From the NCBI GenBank assembly GCA_016721865.1, contig JADKHF010000054.1, positions 25,956-89,955 on the forward strand: a stretch of DNA of 64,000 nt, in the 5' to 3' direction. Shown here in pieces: positions 1 to 9,688 of the stretch (position 1 is the stretch's first letter; each line of letters opens with the position of its first letter). Source of the stretch: Nitrosomonas sp. Its GTDB lineage: Bacteria > Pseudomonadota > Gammaproteobacteria > Burkholderiales > Nitrosomonadaceae. Below the pieces are notes generated by a model, which saw nothing but the letters and a program-made list of their open reading frames with translations, had not been told where the DNA came from and made no database searches. The position numbers were made by a program, and so were the translations under genes.

Positions 1-1
1 C

Positions 2-163
2 ACAAGTATTATCCTGTCGATCTTTTTTTTCGGCAGCATCAACCTGATTTCATTGGGACTGATTGCCCGTTACATATCCAATATCTACACCGAAGTAAAA
101 AAAAGGCCTTTGTATCTGGTGCGCAAGACATTCAATGTGCCTGAGGACCCTCAGGCAGTCTAA
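2..163 (+). CDS. Glycosyltransferase family 2, C-terminal end (partial)
   Basis: Only the last 53 codons are in the window, and the 5' part lies upstream. The visible part has a hydrophobic stretch (SIILSIFFFGSINLISLGLI) followed by RYISNIYTEVKKRPLYLV and a stop at 161-163. This ending is typical of the dolichyl-phosphate-mannose/bactoprenol-glucose type of family 2 glycosyltransferases, whose C-terminal membrane helices end in a YxEVKxRPxY motif. The family transfers a sugar from a nucleotide donor to a polyprenyl phosphate at the inner membrane. The next gene, on the same strand, is a large membrane protein that could act downstream (inference). Confidence 0.7.
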   Translation, partial: TSIILSIFFFGSINLISLGLIARYISNIYTEVKKRPLYLVRKTFNVPEDPQAV

Positions 164-244
164 CCGGTTGTGCCGTTCAACTTGTGATTTCCCGCGGTCT
201 TGTGCCATGGGGTTGTTTTATTAATACTGTTTAACCGGACTAAT

Positions 245-1779
245 ATGAGATTAACAACTGAGCGAATTCTATTTTATTTGTTTTGTATTTTATCTGCGTC
301 TCCTTTGTTGTTTTCGCATTACCCGCCGATGGTTGATATACCGCAGCATGCTGCGGTAATCGCAACACTGAATAATCTTGCGCTGCCAGATTTTCCTTAT
401 CATGATCTTTATTACCTTGATTGGATGCGCCCTTATCTGGGTGGTTATCTAATTCTCTGGGGAGTGAGTCAATTCCTGCCCATCCTTCTGGCAGTGAAGC
501 TATTGATTGCAGCTGCCGTAATTGCAATCCCGATAACCGCATCACGTTTGCGCGCCCACTTTGGCGGTGATGTCGGATGGGACTGGCTGTTACTGCCGAT
601 CAGTTACGGTATGGCATTCCAGTGGGGGTTCTTTAATTTTATTATCGGCGCACCGATCGTGTTGCTGTTTCTGTTATCAGCATTTAAATTTTCTGAAACA
701 CCCAGTTTGCGAACCGGAATATGGCTCACATTCTTTGCGCACTCCCTTCTGTTAATACATCTTCTTGTGGCTGCATTTGGCTGCGGGCTTGCATTTTTAT
801 ATGTCATTGCGAGAAAATCACAGTGGAAACAAAAATACTCACAGGACTTCCTTTTATTAGTCCGCTGCCAGTAGTCATCATTTATTTGTTTGTGTGGGTG
901 AGTTCAAGTGGATTGGCGAGCGGTGAGGGTTCATGGGATCTAAGCATATACAGACCTTTTCAATTCCTGTCTTCTGCTGTCGGACTTCCAGCCAACAACT
1001 CGAATGCTGCAATTGGATTTCTGTTTTTTGCTTTACCGTTCCTGCTAGGCGCACGCTTAACAAATAGCAGACCCAGACAAGCAGTTTTTGTGGCTTATCT
1101 TTTGTGGATGATGTTTGGTCCAAATTATATTTTGGGTACCTTTTTTACCTACAATCGCTTTGCACTATTTGGCATTCCAATGCTGTTCCTTGTAATATCA
1201 AAGCCATCTTCCACAACACGCTCTGAGAAATATGACACTCTGCTGCGCAGCCTGTTATTTATACTTCCTGTAACACTCATCATTTTTTACTGCTTTCGAT
1301 TTGCAAGTTTTGATGACGAATCAAAGGGTTACCGTGATATTGAAACCAAAATGCAACCACACAAACGCGTGTTGGGTCTGATTTACAACAACCAGAGTCC
1401 TGTTTTTGGCAATTTACCAACGTATATGCATTTTGCATCCTGGTACCAGGCTGAACATTCCGGGGTGACCGATTTTAGTTTCTCACAATTTGGATTGCTC
1501 GTCAGATATAAACCTGATGCCGCAGTAGCAATACCCCGCGGTGGTTTTTCATGGCGTCCTGATTCTTTTGACTGGAATTTACACAAAGGCTGGCTCTATG
1601 ACTACTTTGTGGTTCGTAATGAGGGCGATATCAGTTCGCATATTTTTAGAACAGCAGAATGCCCCGTCAAATATGTTACCCATAGTGGTTCCTGGTGGTT
1701 GTATGAAACAGAACTTGGCGATGCAAATGATCCACGTTCTTGTGCAGCGAAACGCATTGCTGAAAATCAGCTAAAGTAG
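245..1779 (+). pseudogene. Large multi-spanning membrane protein, one-base frameshift
   Basis: Two overlapping reading frames together encode one roughly 511-residue integral membrane protein. The first starts at ATG 245 (MRLTTERILFYLF) with many hydrophobic segments. The frame breaks after LYVIARKSQWKQK and resumes in the next frame as ILTGLPFISPLPVVIIYLFV, running to a stop at 1779. One missing base, most simply an A in the run at 831-835, restores a single frame and gives a length divisible by three. The last ~150 residues are mostly soluble. I do not recognise the family. Its position after a polyprenyl-type glycosyltransferase suggests a role in glycan or lipid-linked sugar handling, but this is inference. 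It could be a real pseudogene or a sequencing error. Confidence 0.6.
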
Positions 1780-1794
1780 CTCCTTAATATCCAT

Positions 1795-2030
1795 CTATAC
1801 CTTTTTTAGTTTGACCTGAGTGCGCGACAGGCAAGCATTGAGGAGGCATGGTGGTAACCTCTGCCCCTCCCACATACGCCAGTTGAACCTGTAGCAGTAC
1901 TCGTTGAGATACCCTTGGAGATAATACCTGGACAATACACCGTGATATGTGCCCAACAGAGATGCCTTGAGGTTGGCAATGAAAATATGCACTCACTCAG
2001 GGAAGCCATTCGTCCGTCCATCAGGCGGCG
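1795..2030 (-). pseudogene. IS1595-type (ISXO2-like) transposase fragment
   Basis: Reading the minus strand gives MHIFIANLKASLLGTYHGV, then LQGYLNEYCYRFNWRMWEGQ and LLNACLS. This is the C-terminal signature of IS1595-family (ISXO2-like) transposases: an H-x-x-x-SN-x-K-x-W-L-x-GTYHGV block followed by YLxEFCYRFNRR. Only about 65-70 codons remain, with no N-terminal zinc ribbon or first catalytic residues, so this is a dead scrap. It fills the gap between the membrane protein and the 3' end of valS. Confidence 0.6.
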
Positions 2031-2135
2031 TCACGACTAACTCTTCAACGGCGGAGAGCTCCATGGTATTGTTCGCGTATGTTTAAGTTCCCGCCGTTAT
2101 ATTGCTTACACGAGTATTTATCCATCGCATAGTAA

Positions 2136-4898
2136 TCAACTCAGTTTTCGTACTTGTTCATTCAGGTTATCAAGTTTTGTATTAAATGCTGTCAAACGAT
2201 CTTTTCCTGTTCTACAACGTTTCCCGGTGCACGTTCTACAAAGCTTGGATTGGATAATTTGGCGCGAGCTTTGGATATTTCAGCTTCAATACGCGTGATT
2301 TCTTTGGTCAAACGCTCGCGCTCAGCTTCAACATCTATTTGAATTTTTAACATCAACTTGAAATCTCGTACGATGGATACCGGTGCGTCTGCATCAAGAC
2401 GTTCATTCTGGCAGATTTCTATGCCGGATAATTTGACCAGAGACAATAAGTACGGTGAATAATCCGTCAACGTTTGCTTATCACCGGCTACCTGCAATGG
2501 CACCTTTATTGCTGGTGAAAGATTCATTTCACTGCGCAGTGTGCGGCAGGCATTGATCATCTCTTTAAGTAACTGGATATTTTCAGTGGCTTGTCGATTG
2601 ATAGCCGAGAGTTTCGCGATTGGATAAGGCTGGCACATAATACTTGCACCCGATTTTCCAGCCAATGGCGCAACTTTTTGCCACAACTCCTCAGTGATAA
2701 ATGGAATAACCGGATGCGCCAAACGTAACATAGTTTCCAATACGCGCACCAAGGTACGGCGTGTTGCTCGTTGTATTGAGTCTTGAGCATTATTTAACTG
2801 CACTTTGGCAAGCTCTACATACCAGTCGCAATATTCGTCCCAGACCAATTCGTAAATTTCGCGTGCTACCAAATCAAATCGGTAATTACTAAATGCTTGC
2901 GCAACCGCCAGCTCTGCCTGCTGTAACCGGCTGATAATCCAATGATCCGCGACGGAGTATGTTACTGGTAAAGCTTCATCTAATCCGGTATCTTTTTCTT
3001 CGCAGTTCATCATGACATAGCGGGTTGCGTTCCAGAGCTTGTTGCAGAAATTTCTGTAACCATCACAACGTTGCATATCAAATTTAATATCCCGCCCATG
3101 GGATGCCAGGCTGGCGAATGTAAAGCGTAAGGCATCGGTTCCGAAAGCCGGAATACCGTCAGGAAAATGTTTGCGAGTATTTTTCTCAATAGACTCGGCT
3201 TGTTTCGGATTCATTAGTCCTGTTGTACGCTTTGCAATCAAAGCTGGCAGCGTGATGCCGTCGATCAAATCCAGTGGATCGAGTACATTGCCTTTGGATT
3301 TGCTCATCTTCTGGCCTTCGGCATCACGGATCAGACCGGTAATGTAAACTTCCCTGAATGGCACCTTGCCAGTGAAATGCAGCGACATCATCACCATGCG
3401 CGCAACCCAGAAGAAAATGATGTCAAAGCCCGTGATGAGCACCGAAGTCGGCAGGAAGGTTCTTAGTTCCACTGTTTCGTCCGGCCAACCCAAGGTAGAG
3501 AATGGCCAGAGCGCCGATGAGAACCAGGTATCCAGCACATCGTCATCTTGTTTTAGATTATTTTTCCCGGAAATTCTTTGTGCTTCTTCCAGACTATGCG
3601 CAACCGTGATGTTGCCATCTTCGTCGTACCATGCTGGAATGCGGTGTCCCCACCATAATTGACGTGAAATACACCAGTCCTGAATGTTTGTCAGCCACTG
3701 GTTGTAAACATGCGTCCAATTTTCGGGCGTAAATTTTACTTCGCCTTGCGCGACCACTTCCAATCCATGCCTGGCTAAGTCTTCCATCGCGACATACCAT
3801 TGATCGGTCAGCATCGGTTCAATAATTGTATTGGTGCGATCACCACGCGGCGCCATGAGTTTGTGGGGCTTGGTGTCAACCAGGAAACCTTGTGTTTCCA
3901 GATCAGCAATGATCTTTTTTCTGGCGTCAAAGCGATCCAATCCCTGATACTCAGTGGGTGCTAGATCGTTGATTTTTCCATCCAAGGTGAAAATATTTAC
4001 TGGAACCAAATGATGCCGTTGTCCCACATGGTAATCGTTGAAGTCGTGAGCAGGGGTGATTTTTACACAACCTGTGCCAAATTCCGGATCGACATAATTG
4101 TCCGCAATGATGGGGAATTGTCCGCTCACACAGTGGCAAGCGCACATGGCGTCCGATTAGGTGTTGATAACGTGAATCCTCGGGGTGGACGGCAACTGCC
4201 ACATCCCCCAGCATGGTTTCTGGGCGGGTGGTGGCAACAATCAAGGCTTCCGTTTGTTCTGTATGGAGCCCATCAGTTTGTTCTAGCGGATAACGAATAT
4301 GCCATAAGGAGCCATTTTCTTCTGTCGATACTACTTCCAGATCTGAAACTGCTGTTTGCAACACCGGGTCCCAGTTTACAAGCCGCTTGCCGCGATAAAT
4401 GAGTCCTTCGCGATAGAGGCGTACAAAAACCTCAGTGACTGCACGCGACAAAGCGGAATCCATGGTGAATCGCTCGCGTGTCCAGTCGCAGGAAGTCCCC
4501 AGGCGCCGCATTTGCCGGGTGATCGTAGAGCCGGATTCTTCCTTCCATTGCCACACTCGTTCCAGAAAAGCTTCCCGGCCCAATTCGCGACGATCGAGCT
4601 TTTGCTGATCCAGTTGACGTTCAACCACAATCTGTGTGGCAATACCGGCATGATCAGTACCTGGCTGCCATAATGTGTTATCTCCTAACATACGGTGGTA
4701 GCGTGTCAACGCATCCATTAAGGTATGTTGGAATGCATGCCCCATATGCAAGGTGCCAGTGACATTGGGTGGCGGTAACATAATACAATAGGAAGATTTA
4801 TTCATTACAGCCGCTGGTTTGAAATAACCTGCTGATTCCCAATCGGAATACCAACGATCTTCAATGCGTTTAGGGTCAAAGTTTTTTTCGAGTTCCAT
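2136..4898 (-). pseudogene. valS: Valyl-tRNA synthetase, two single-base frameshifts
   Basis: Class Ia aminoacyl-tRNA synthetase charging tRNA-Val. It starts at ATG 4898 (MELEKNFDPKRIEDRWYSDW). The HIGH-type signature is HMGH in NVTGTLHMGHAF, the KMSKS loop is in EGQKMSKSKGNVLDP, and the C-terminal coiled-coil arm is present. Two lesions break the frame. The first is an extra base in the GGGG run at 4112-4115 (plus strand), which separates CERTIP from IIADNYVDPEFGTG. The second is a missing base in the TTTT run at 2202-2205, after VVEQEK; reading on in the corrected frame gives DRLTAFNTKLDNLNEQ and a stop at 2136. With both corrected the protein is 920 residues, normal for ValS. As the gene is normally essential and single copy, sequencing error is the likelier explanation. 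Confidence 0.9.
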
Positions 4899-5192
4899 AG
4901 AATTTAGAGTTGTATTGAATGGTGCAAATAAGACCGCCATTATAGCGGATGGCATTTCGGTGCGTATGACAACAAACAAATGCAGATTTTTTTGACCTAA
5001 ATTTCTCAGTTAGGTCATTCCAATGATTCAAGAGGGAGGAGGCGAATCCAGAAGCTTTGATTTTTAGGTCTGGCTGCAATAATTTTGTTAATGATACAGC
5101 GTGTAAGTAGGCACCGGCGAACTGTGCTTTGCGCAACTGAGGCGAATTTGTCAGACCCAGACCCTCTCGTATCCCGTTTATTTGCAAAAATT

Positions 5193-5919
5193 TGAATCGC
5201 CTCGGGTTTTCCGGAGACGAAATGATTGAAGAGGAAGGAGAGATGAAGAATCAATTTAGTTATTCACCGGAAGTACGAGAACGAGCGGTATGATTAGTAT
5301 TTGAACAGCAAAAAGAGCCTGGATCGCAGTAGTCTGCAATCAAATCAATCGCATTGAAGATTGGCTGCACACCGGAAACTTTGCGGACATGGGTAAAGCG
5401 AGTGTAGACCGATCAGGGGGTTAGAGCAGGCATGTCGACATCGGATCGGGAAAGGCTCAAGGAATTGGAGCAAGAGAATCGCGAATTAAAGCGTGCTAAC
5501 GAGATATTACCGAAGGCATCAGCGTATTTTGCACAGGCGGAGCTCGACGGCCGACCGAAGTGATGGCGATATTTGTCGATCCGTTACACGGAACGCTTGG
5601 AACAAACCAATATTGATGCTTCTGTTGGTAGTATTGGCGATTCTTATGACAATGCACTAGCCGAAACGATTAACGGGTTATGCAAGACTGAGGTTATAAG
5701 GCATTGCGGATCGTGGTGTAATATTGACGATGTGGAATTTGCTACTTTGGAATGGAGAGGGACTGGTTTAATAATCGCCGGTTACTGAAGCCGATTGGAA
5801 ATATTCCACCAGTGGAATTGAAAAAGGTACATTATCGCCAATTAAAGCAGTCAGTAAAGCAGTCAGCTGATGCAGCTTGACTCAAACCAAACAGTCTCCG
5901 GAAAACCCGGAACGATTCA
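5193..5919 (+). mobile_element. IS3-family element, internal deletion derivative
   Basis: About 26-bp imperfect inverted repeats bound the element: 5193-5218 (starting TGAATCG, containing GGGTTTTCCGGAGAC) and 5894-5919 (its near complement). Inside, an OrfA-like frame starts at ATG 5243 (MKNQFSYSPEVRERAV). It carries in-frame stops but retains KIGCTPETLRTWVKR and RELKRANEILPKASAYFAQAEL. It is followed directly by only the C-terminal part of OrfB (YTERLEQTNIDASVGSIGDS, then YDNALAETINGL). The N-terminal two thirds of OrfB are missing. At about 727 bp against the usual 1.2-1.3 kb this is a non-autonomous deletion derivative. No clear 3-bp target duplication is visible. Confidence 0.75.
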
Positions 5920-6445
5920 TGAACCACGTGCCCCTCTTGACGCAATCGCGATAGTGCAATGTGTAAGTGCATTGAGAGTGCGTTTGCATTAAACAATAAC
6001 GATAGTGTTGTAAGTTACAACTCTTGCCCAGCGATGTAACGCCGTGCCTGCACAATACGGGCAAGACTGAACATCAGAAGAACTTTGCTTGTTACGATTG
6101 CTTAAGTCCAACAGGCCCACTGGCAATGGATTAAATTTTGAAATGTCGACAGAGGATTTCATAAAATTTTTGAGGAAGATCATTATCCCTTTAGTTATTG
6201 TGAGTAAAGGGAAAAGCGGGGTGATGGGAGGGGGAAACCATTATGAGTGGGAGGATTTTTATGACAAAATGACTTGACTTTAAACCCCAAGGTCGACTAG
6301 CCTGAGAGGTGTGGCTAAAATGAGGAAAGAGGTAAGGTTATTTTAGCTGCCGAAATTTATAGCCGTACTAATTAATTAGTATTAAAGGTGATAAGAAGCA
6401 GTAAGAACGGGAAGTAGTTTTGATTAACAGTTAGGAGATAGAAAC
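5920..6445 (+). promoter_or_regulatory. Upstream region of amoC with candidate sigma-70 promoter
   Basis: No convincing gene lies in this 526-bp stretch between the IS3 relic and amoC. A sigma-70-like candidate is TTGACT at 6274-6279 with TAGCCT at 6298-6303 (18-bp spacing), about 140 bp upstream of the amoC start. A second TTGACG at 5937-5942 has only a weak -10 partner. The amoC ribosome site is AGGAGA at about 6431-6436, 9 bases before ATG 6446. Long leaders and strong promoters are known for amo operons, but the exact start site here is inference. Confidence 0.35.
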
Positions 6446-7254
6446 ATGGCAACAACTTATGGCACAACGAGCGCAAGTAAGAGCGCTGACTATGACATGT
6501 CGCTGTGGTACGACTCAAAGTACCCAAGCTGGGCATGCTAACCATGCTACTGGTAGCGATATTCTGGATCTGGTATCAAAGGACATTTGCTTATTCACAT
6601 GGCATGGACTCGATGGAACCGGAATTTGACAAGGTGTGGATGGGTCTGTGGCGAGTTCACATGACCCTGATGCCTTTGTTTGCATTAGTCACCTGGGGCT
6701 GGATACTGAAGACCCGTGACACGAAAGAGCAACTGGACAACCTGGATCCCAAGTTAGAGATTAAACGTTATTTCTACTGGATGATGTGGCTGGGAGTTTA
6801 TCTGTTTGGTGTTTACTGGGGCGGCAGCTTCTTCACTGAGCAAGATGCATCGTGGCACCAGGTGATTATTCGTGACACCAGCTTTACGCCAAGTCACGTA
6901 GTGGTATTTTATGGTTCATTCCCGATGTACATTGTCTGTGGTATAGCTTCATACCTGTACGCGATGACCCGTCTGCCACTGTATAGCCGCGGCACATCAT
7001 TCCCGCTGGTTATGGCAATTGCTGGTCCATTGATGATTCTGCCAAACGTAGGATTGAATGAATGGGGTCATGCATTCTGGTTCATGGAAGAGCTGTTCAG
7101 TGCACCATTGCACTGGGGCTTTGTGATTCTGGGCTGGGCAGGGTTGTTTTCAGGTGGTATTGCAGCACAGATTATCACCCGTTACTCCAACCTGACCGAT
7201 GTTATCTGGAATAACCAAAGCAAAGAAATTCTGAATAACCGGATAGTTCCTTAA
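6446..7254 (+). pseudogene. amoC: Ammonia monooxygenase subunit C, one-base frameshift
   Basis: Integral membrane subunit of the copper-dependent ammonia monooxygenase, which oxidises ammonia to hydroxylamine. It starts at ATG 6446 (MATTYGTTSASKSADYDMSL), a typical AmoC N-terminus after a good ribosome site. The frame runs into a stop after DSKYPSWAC. Restoring one A at 6526-6527 gives DSKYPKLGMLTMLLV and then an unbroken AmoC body, including the conserved DTSFTPSHVVVFYGSFP and NEWGHAFWFMEE metal-site region, to the stop at 7254. Corrected length is 269 residues, normal for the family. A functional operon is expected to need intact AmoC, so a base-call error is the first suspicion. A true null is possible if other amo copies exist. 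Confidence 0.92.
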
Positions 7255-7266
7255 TTCAGGCGAGAT

Positions 7267-7301
7267 TACCACTCCTGTCCCGGAGAGGGATGGGGATGGT
7301 A
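7267..7301 (+). promoter_or_regulatory. amoC-amoA intergenic hairpin
   Basis: The 178-bp gap between amoC and amoA contains an imperfect inverted repeat beginning TACCACTCC and ending GGGGATGGTA, with an inner TCCC/GGGA pairing around GGAG. There is no T-run after it. Such stem-loops between amoC and amoA are compatible with transcript processing or partial attenuation, so that amoC and amoAB transcripts can differ in abundance. That role is inference. Confidence 0.4.
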
Positions 7302-7432
7302 AAGAGATTTAAGTTACTTGGTAGTATGGAAACAAGCTGTAGGGCGATGACAAATGGCAGCAAGGAAGCAGTAAAGGAATCGTCATTGTTTACATATTTA
7401 ATTTCACACGAAAAGAAATAAGGGAGAGTCTA

Positions 7433-8257
7433 GTGAGTAGAACAGACGAAATTATAGCGGCGGCAAAGATGCCGCCAGAAGCGGTCAAGATGTCCAGATA
7501 TATAGATGCAGTGTTTTTTCCAATTCTCTGCATACTTCTGGTTGGCACCTATCACATGCACTTCATGCTGCTGGCAGGAGACTGGGATTTTTGGCTTGAC
7601 TGGAAAGACCGTCAATGGTGGCCAGTTGTAACACCGATTGTAGGTATCATGTACTGTGCGGCACTGATGTATTACCTGTGGGTAAACTATCGCCTGCCAT
7701 TTGGCGCGACACTCTGTATCGTATGCCTGTTAGTAGGTGAATGGCTGACCCGTTACTGGGGCTTCTACTGGTGGTCACATTACCCAATCAACTTTGTATT
7801 GCCATCGACCATGATTCCTGGTGCGCTGATGTTAGATACAATTTTACTGTTGACGGGTAACTGGCTGGTTACGGCCTTGTTAGGTGGTGGTTTTTGGGGA
7901 TTGTTTTTCTATCCAGGCAACTGGCCGATCTTTGGACCGACCCACTTACCAGTGGTAGTAGAAGGCGTATTACTGTCAGTAGCTGACTACACAGGATTTC
8001 TGTATGTGCGGACAGGTACACCGGAATATGTACGCCTGATTGAACAAGGTTCACTGCGTACGTTCGGTGGCCACACCACAGTGATTGCGGCATTCTTCGG
8101 AGCTTTTGTATCCATGCTGATGTTCTGCGTATGGTGGTACTTTGGCAAATTATACTGCACCGCTTTCTACTATGTTAAAGGTGAAAGAGGCCGTATCTCT
8201 ATGAAGAACGACGTAACAGCTTTTGGTGAAAAAGGCTTTGCACAGGGGATCAAATAA
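7433..8257 (+). CDS. amoA: Ammonia monooxygenase subunit A
   Basis: Membrane subunit of ammonia monooxygenase and the standard marker gene of ammonia oxidisers. It is 274 residues, matching the family. The GTG start at 7433 follows AAGGGAGAG and gives MSRTDEIIAAAKMPPEAVKM, aligned with known AmoA N-termini. Recognisable blocks are TYHMHFMLLAGDWDFWLDWK, GEWLTRYWGFYWWSHYPINF, GNWPIFGPTHLPVVVEG and RTFGGHTTVIAAFF. It has six or more membrane spans. The stop shares one base with the amoB ATG (TAATG at 8255-8259), so the two are translationally coupled. The reading frame is intact, in contrast to amoC. Confidence 0.98.
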   Translation: MSRTDEIIAAAKMPPEAVKMSRYIDAVFFPILCILLVGTYHMHFMLLAGDWDFWLDWKDRQWWPVVTPIVGIMYCAALMYYLWVNYRLPFGATLCIVCLLVGEWLTRYWGFYWWSHYPINFVLPSTMIPGALMLDTILLLTGNWLVTALLGGGFWGLFFYPGNWPIFGPTHLPVVVEGVLLSVADYTGFLYVRTGTPEYVRLIEQGSLRTFGGHTTVIAAFFGAFVSMLMFCVWWYFGKLYCTAFYYVKGERGRISMKNDVTAFGEKGFAQGIK

Positions 8258-9519
8258 TGAATATAAAGAGCATTTTTAAGCTGGGCGTATTAGGCCTGTA
8301 TGGAGCTGCGATTGGAGCGGCATCACTGGCGGTGACGCTGGTAGTAGACGTAGCACCGGCAGCGGCACACGGTGAACGTTCACAGGAACCGTTTCTCCGT
8401 ATGCGTAGTATTCAATGGTACGACTTGAAATGGCAACCGAAAGTTACCAAAGTCAATGACATTGCTACCATGACAGGGAAGTTTCACTTGGCAGAAGATT
8501 GGCCACGTGCGGTAGGTAAGCCAACACGTGCATTTTTTAACGTAGGAAGTCCTAGCCCGGTGTTTGTACGTTTGAGCACCAAGCTGAATGGCGAACCAAC
8601 CTTCATTTCAGGTCCGCTGGAAATTGGACGTGACTATGAATTTGAGGTGAAACTGAAAGCAAGGATCCCAGGACGTCATCACATGCACGCGATGGTGAAC
8701 ATCAAGGACGCAGGACCTATTGCAGGCCCGGCATCCTGGATGAACATCTCTGGAAGTTGGGATGACTTTACCAATCCGATCACCACACTGACAGGTAAAA
8801 CTATTGACCTGGAGACATTCAACTTCAGCAATGGCATATTCTGGCACGTATTATGGTTGACTATCGGCTGCTTCTGGATTGGCTACTTTGTAGCGAAACC
8901 GATGTTCCTGCCACGTAGTCGTGTATTGCTGGCGTATGGTGACGAACTGCTGACATCACCAACGGACAGGAAAGTTGGATTGGCAGTTGCAATCCTGACC
9001 TGTGCAGTGGTATGGGGTGGCTATCGTTATACAGAGAGCGTTCATCCTTATACAGTACCGATCCAGGCGGGTGAATCCAAAGTAGCGCCAATGCCGATTG
9101 CACCGAATCCTGTTGCGATCAAAGTGACACATGCTAACTATGACGTACCAGGCCGCGCATTACGTGTGACCATGGAAATCACCAACAATGGAGACTCAGC
9201 GGTCAACATTGGTGAATTCACGACGGCAGGTGTACGTTTTGTTAACAAGCTGGGACAAACTCATCTGGACCCTGATTATCCAAGAGAGCTGGTAGCAACT
9301 GGTTTGACCATGGATGACGACAAAGGAATTCAGCCTGGAGAAACCCGTGAAGTTAAGATGGAAGCCAAAGATGCGTTGTGGGAAGTACAACGTTTGATGG
9401 CTCTGTTGGGTGATCCAGAAAGCCGCTTTGGTGGCTTACTGATGACCTGGGACCAGGAAGGCAACCGCTATATCAATAGTATTGCTGGTGCAGTTATCCC
9501 AGTCTTTACCAAGCTATAA
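8257..9519 (+). CDS. amoB: Ammonia monooxygenase subunit B
   Basis: Subunit with the two periplasmic cupredoxin domains, 420 residues. A signal sequence ends at APAAA followed by HGERSQEPF, so a histidine becomes the mature N-terminus. That histidine, with HMH in GRHHMHAMVNIKD (residues ~146-151), matches the copper ligands known in the homologous particulate methane monooxygenase subunit B. Two membrane helices lie around residues 185-265 (IFWHVLWLTIGCFWIGYFVA and AVAILTCAVVWGGYRY), followed by the second cupredoxin domain. It overlaps amoA by one base and is followed by a strong terminator. Confidence 0.98.
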   Translation: MNIKSIFKLGVLGLYGAAIGAASLAVTLVVDVAPAAAHGERSQEPFLRMRSIQWYDLKWQPKVTKVNDIATMTGKFHLAEDWPRAVGKPTRAFFNVGSPSPVFVRLSTKLNGEPTFISGPLEIGRDYEFEVKLKARIPGRHHMHAMVNIKDAGPIAGPASWMNISGSWDDFTNPITTLTGKTIDLETFNFSNGIFWHVLWLTIGCFWIGYFVAKPMFLPRSRVLLAYGDELLTSPTDRKVGLAVAILTCAVVWGGYRYTESVHPYTVPIQAGESKVAPMPIAPNPVAIKVTHANYDVPGRALRVTMEITNNGDSAVNIGEFTTAGVRFVNKLGQTHLDPDYPRELVATGLTMDDDKGIQPGETREVKMEAKDALWEVQRLMALLGDPESRFGGLLMTWDQEGNRYINSIAGAVIPVFTKL

Positions 9520-9537
9520 GCTTATTTAAGCATCAAC

Positions 9538-9582
9538 ACCGGCACACCACTGTCGAAAGACAGCCGGTGTGCCGGTTTTTTT
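9538..9582 (+). terminator. Rho-independent terminator after amoB
   Basis: A perfect 11-bp stem, ACCGGCACACC (9538-9548) with GGTGTGCCGGT (9566-9576), has an inner CTGTC/GACAG stem on a GAAA tetraloop and is followed by seven T residues. It lies 19 bases after the amoB stop and separates amoCAB from amoED. Readthrough or a separate promoter would be needed for amoED expression. Confidence 0.9.
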
Positions 9583-9625
9583 ATCAGTAGAGAAACAAAG
9601 TAAAATTTAGGGTACTAGAAAGAGA

Positions 9626-9688
9626 ATGCGGACAATAGAAGAACTAGCAGAAATAGAGGCGCTTACCCAAAAGGAGGATTTGTCGTGA
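9626..9688 (+). CDS. Candidate 20-residue leader peptide upstream of amoE
   Basis: ATG 9626 opens a 20-codon frame (MRTIEELAEIEALTQKEDLS). Its TGA stop (9686-9688) overlaps the GTG start of amoE (9685) in the arrangement GTGA. A weak purine-rich stretch (AGAAAGAG) precedes it, and the amoE ribosome site AAGGAGG lies inside it. The peptide is acidic and unlike anything I recognise. The overlap would allow translational coupling into amoE. It may equally be chance. Confidence 0.3.
   Translation: MRTIEELAEIEALTQKEDLS

Noticed and set aside
5027..5240. Apparent partial direct repeat (AATGATTCAAGAGGGAGGAG at ~5031 versus AATGATTGAAGAGGAAGGAG at ~5221)
   Set aside because: Purine-rich short match with mismatches; could be a scrap of another IS3 end but too short to support.
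6089..6277. 62-codon frame upstream of amoC
   Set aside because: No recognisable similarity. It ends within a candidate promoter; treated as amoC upstream region.
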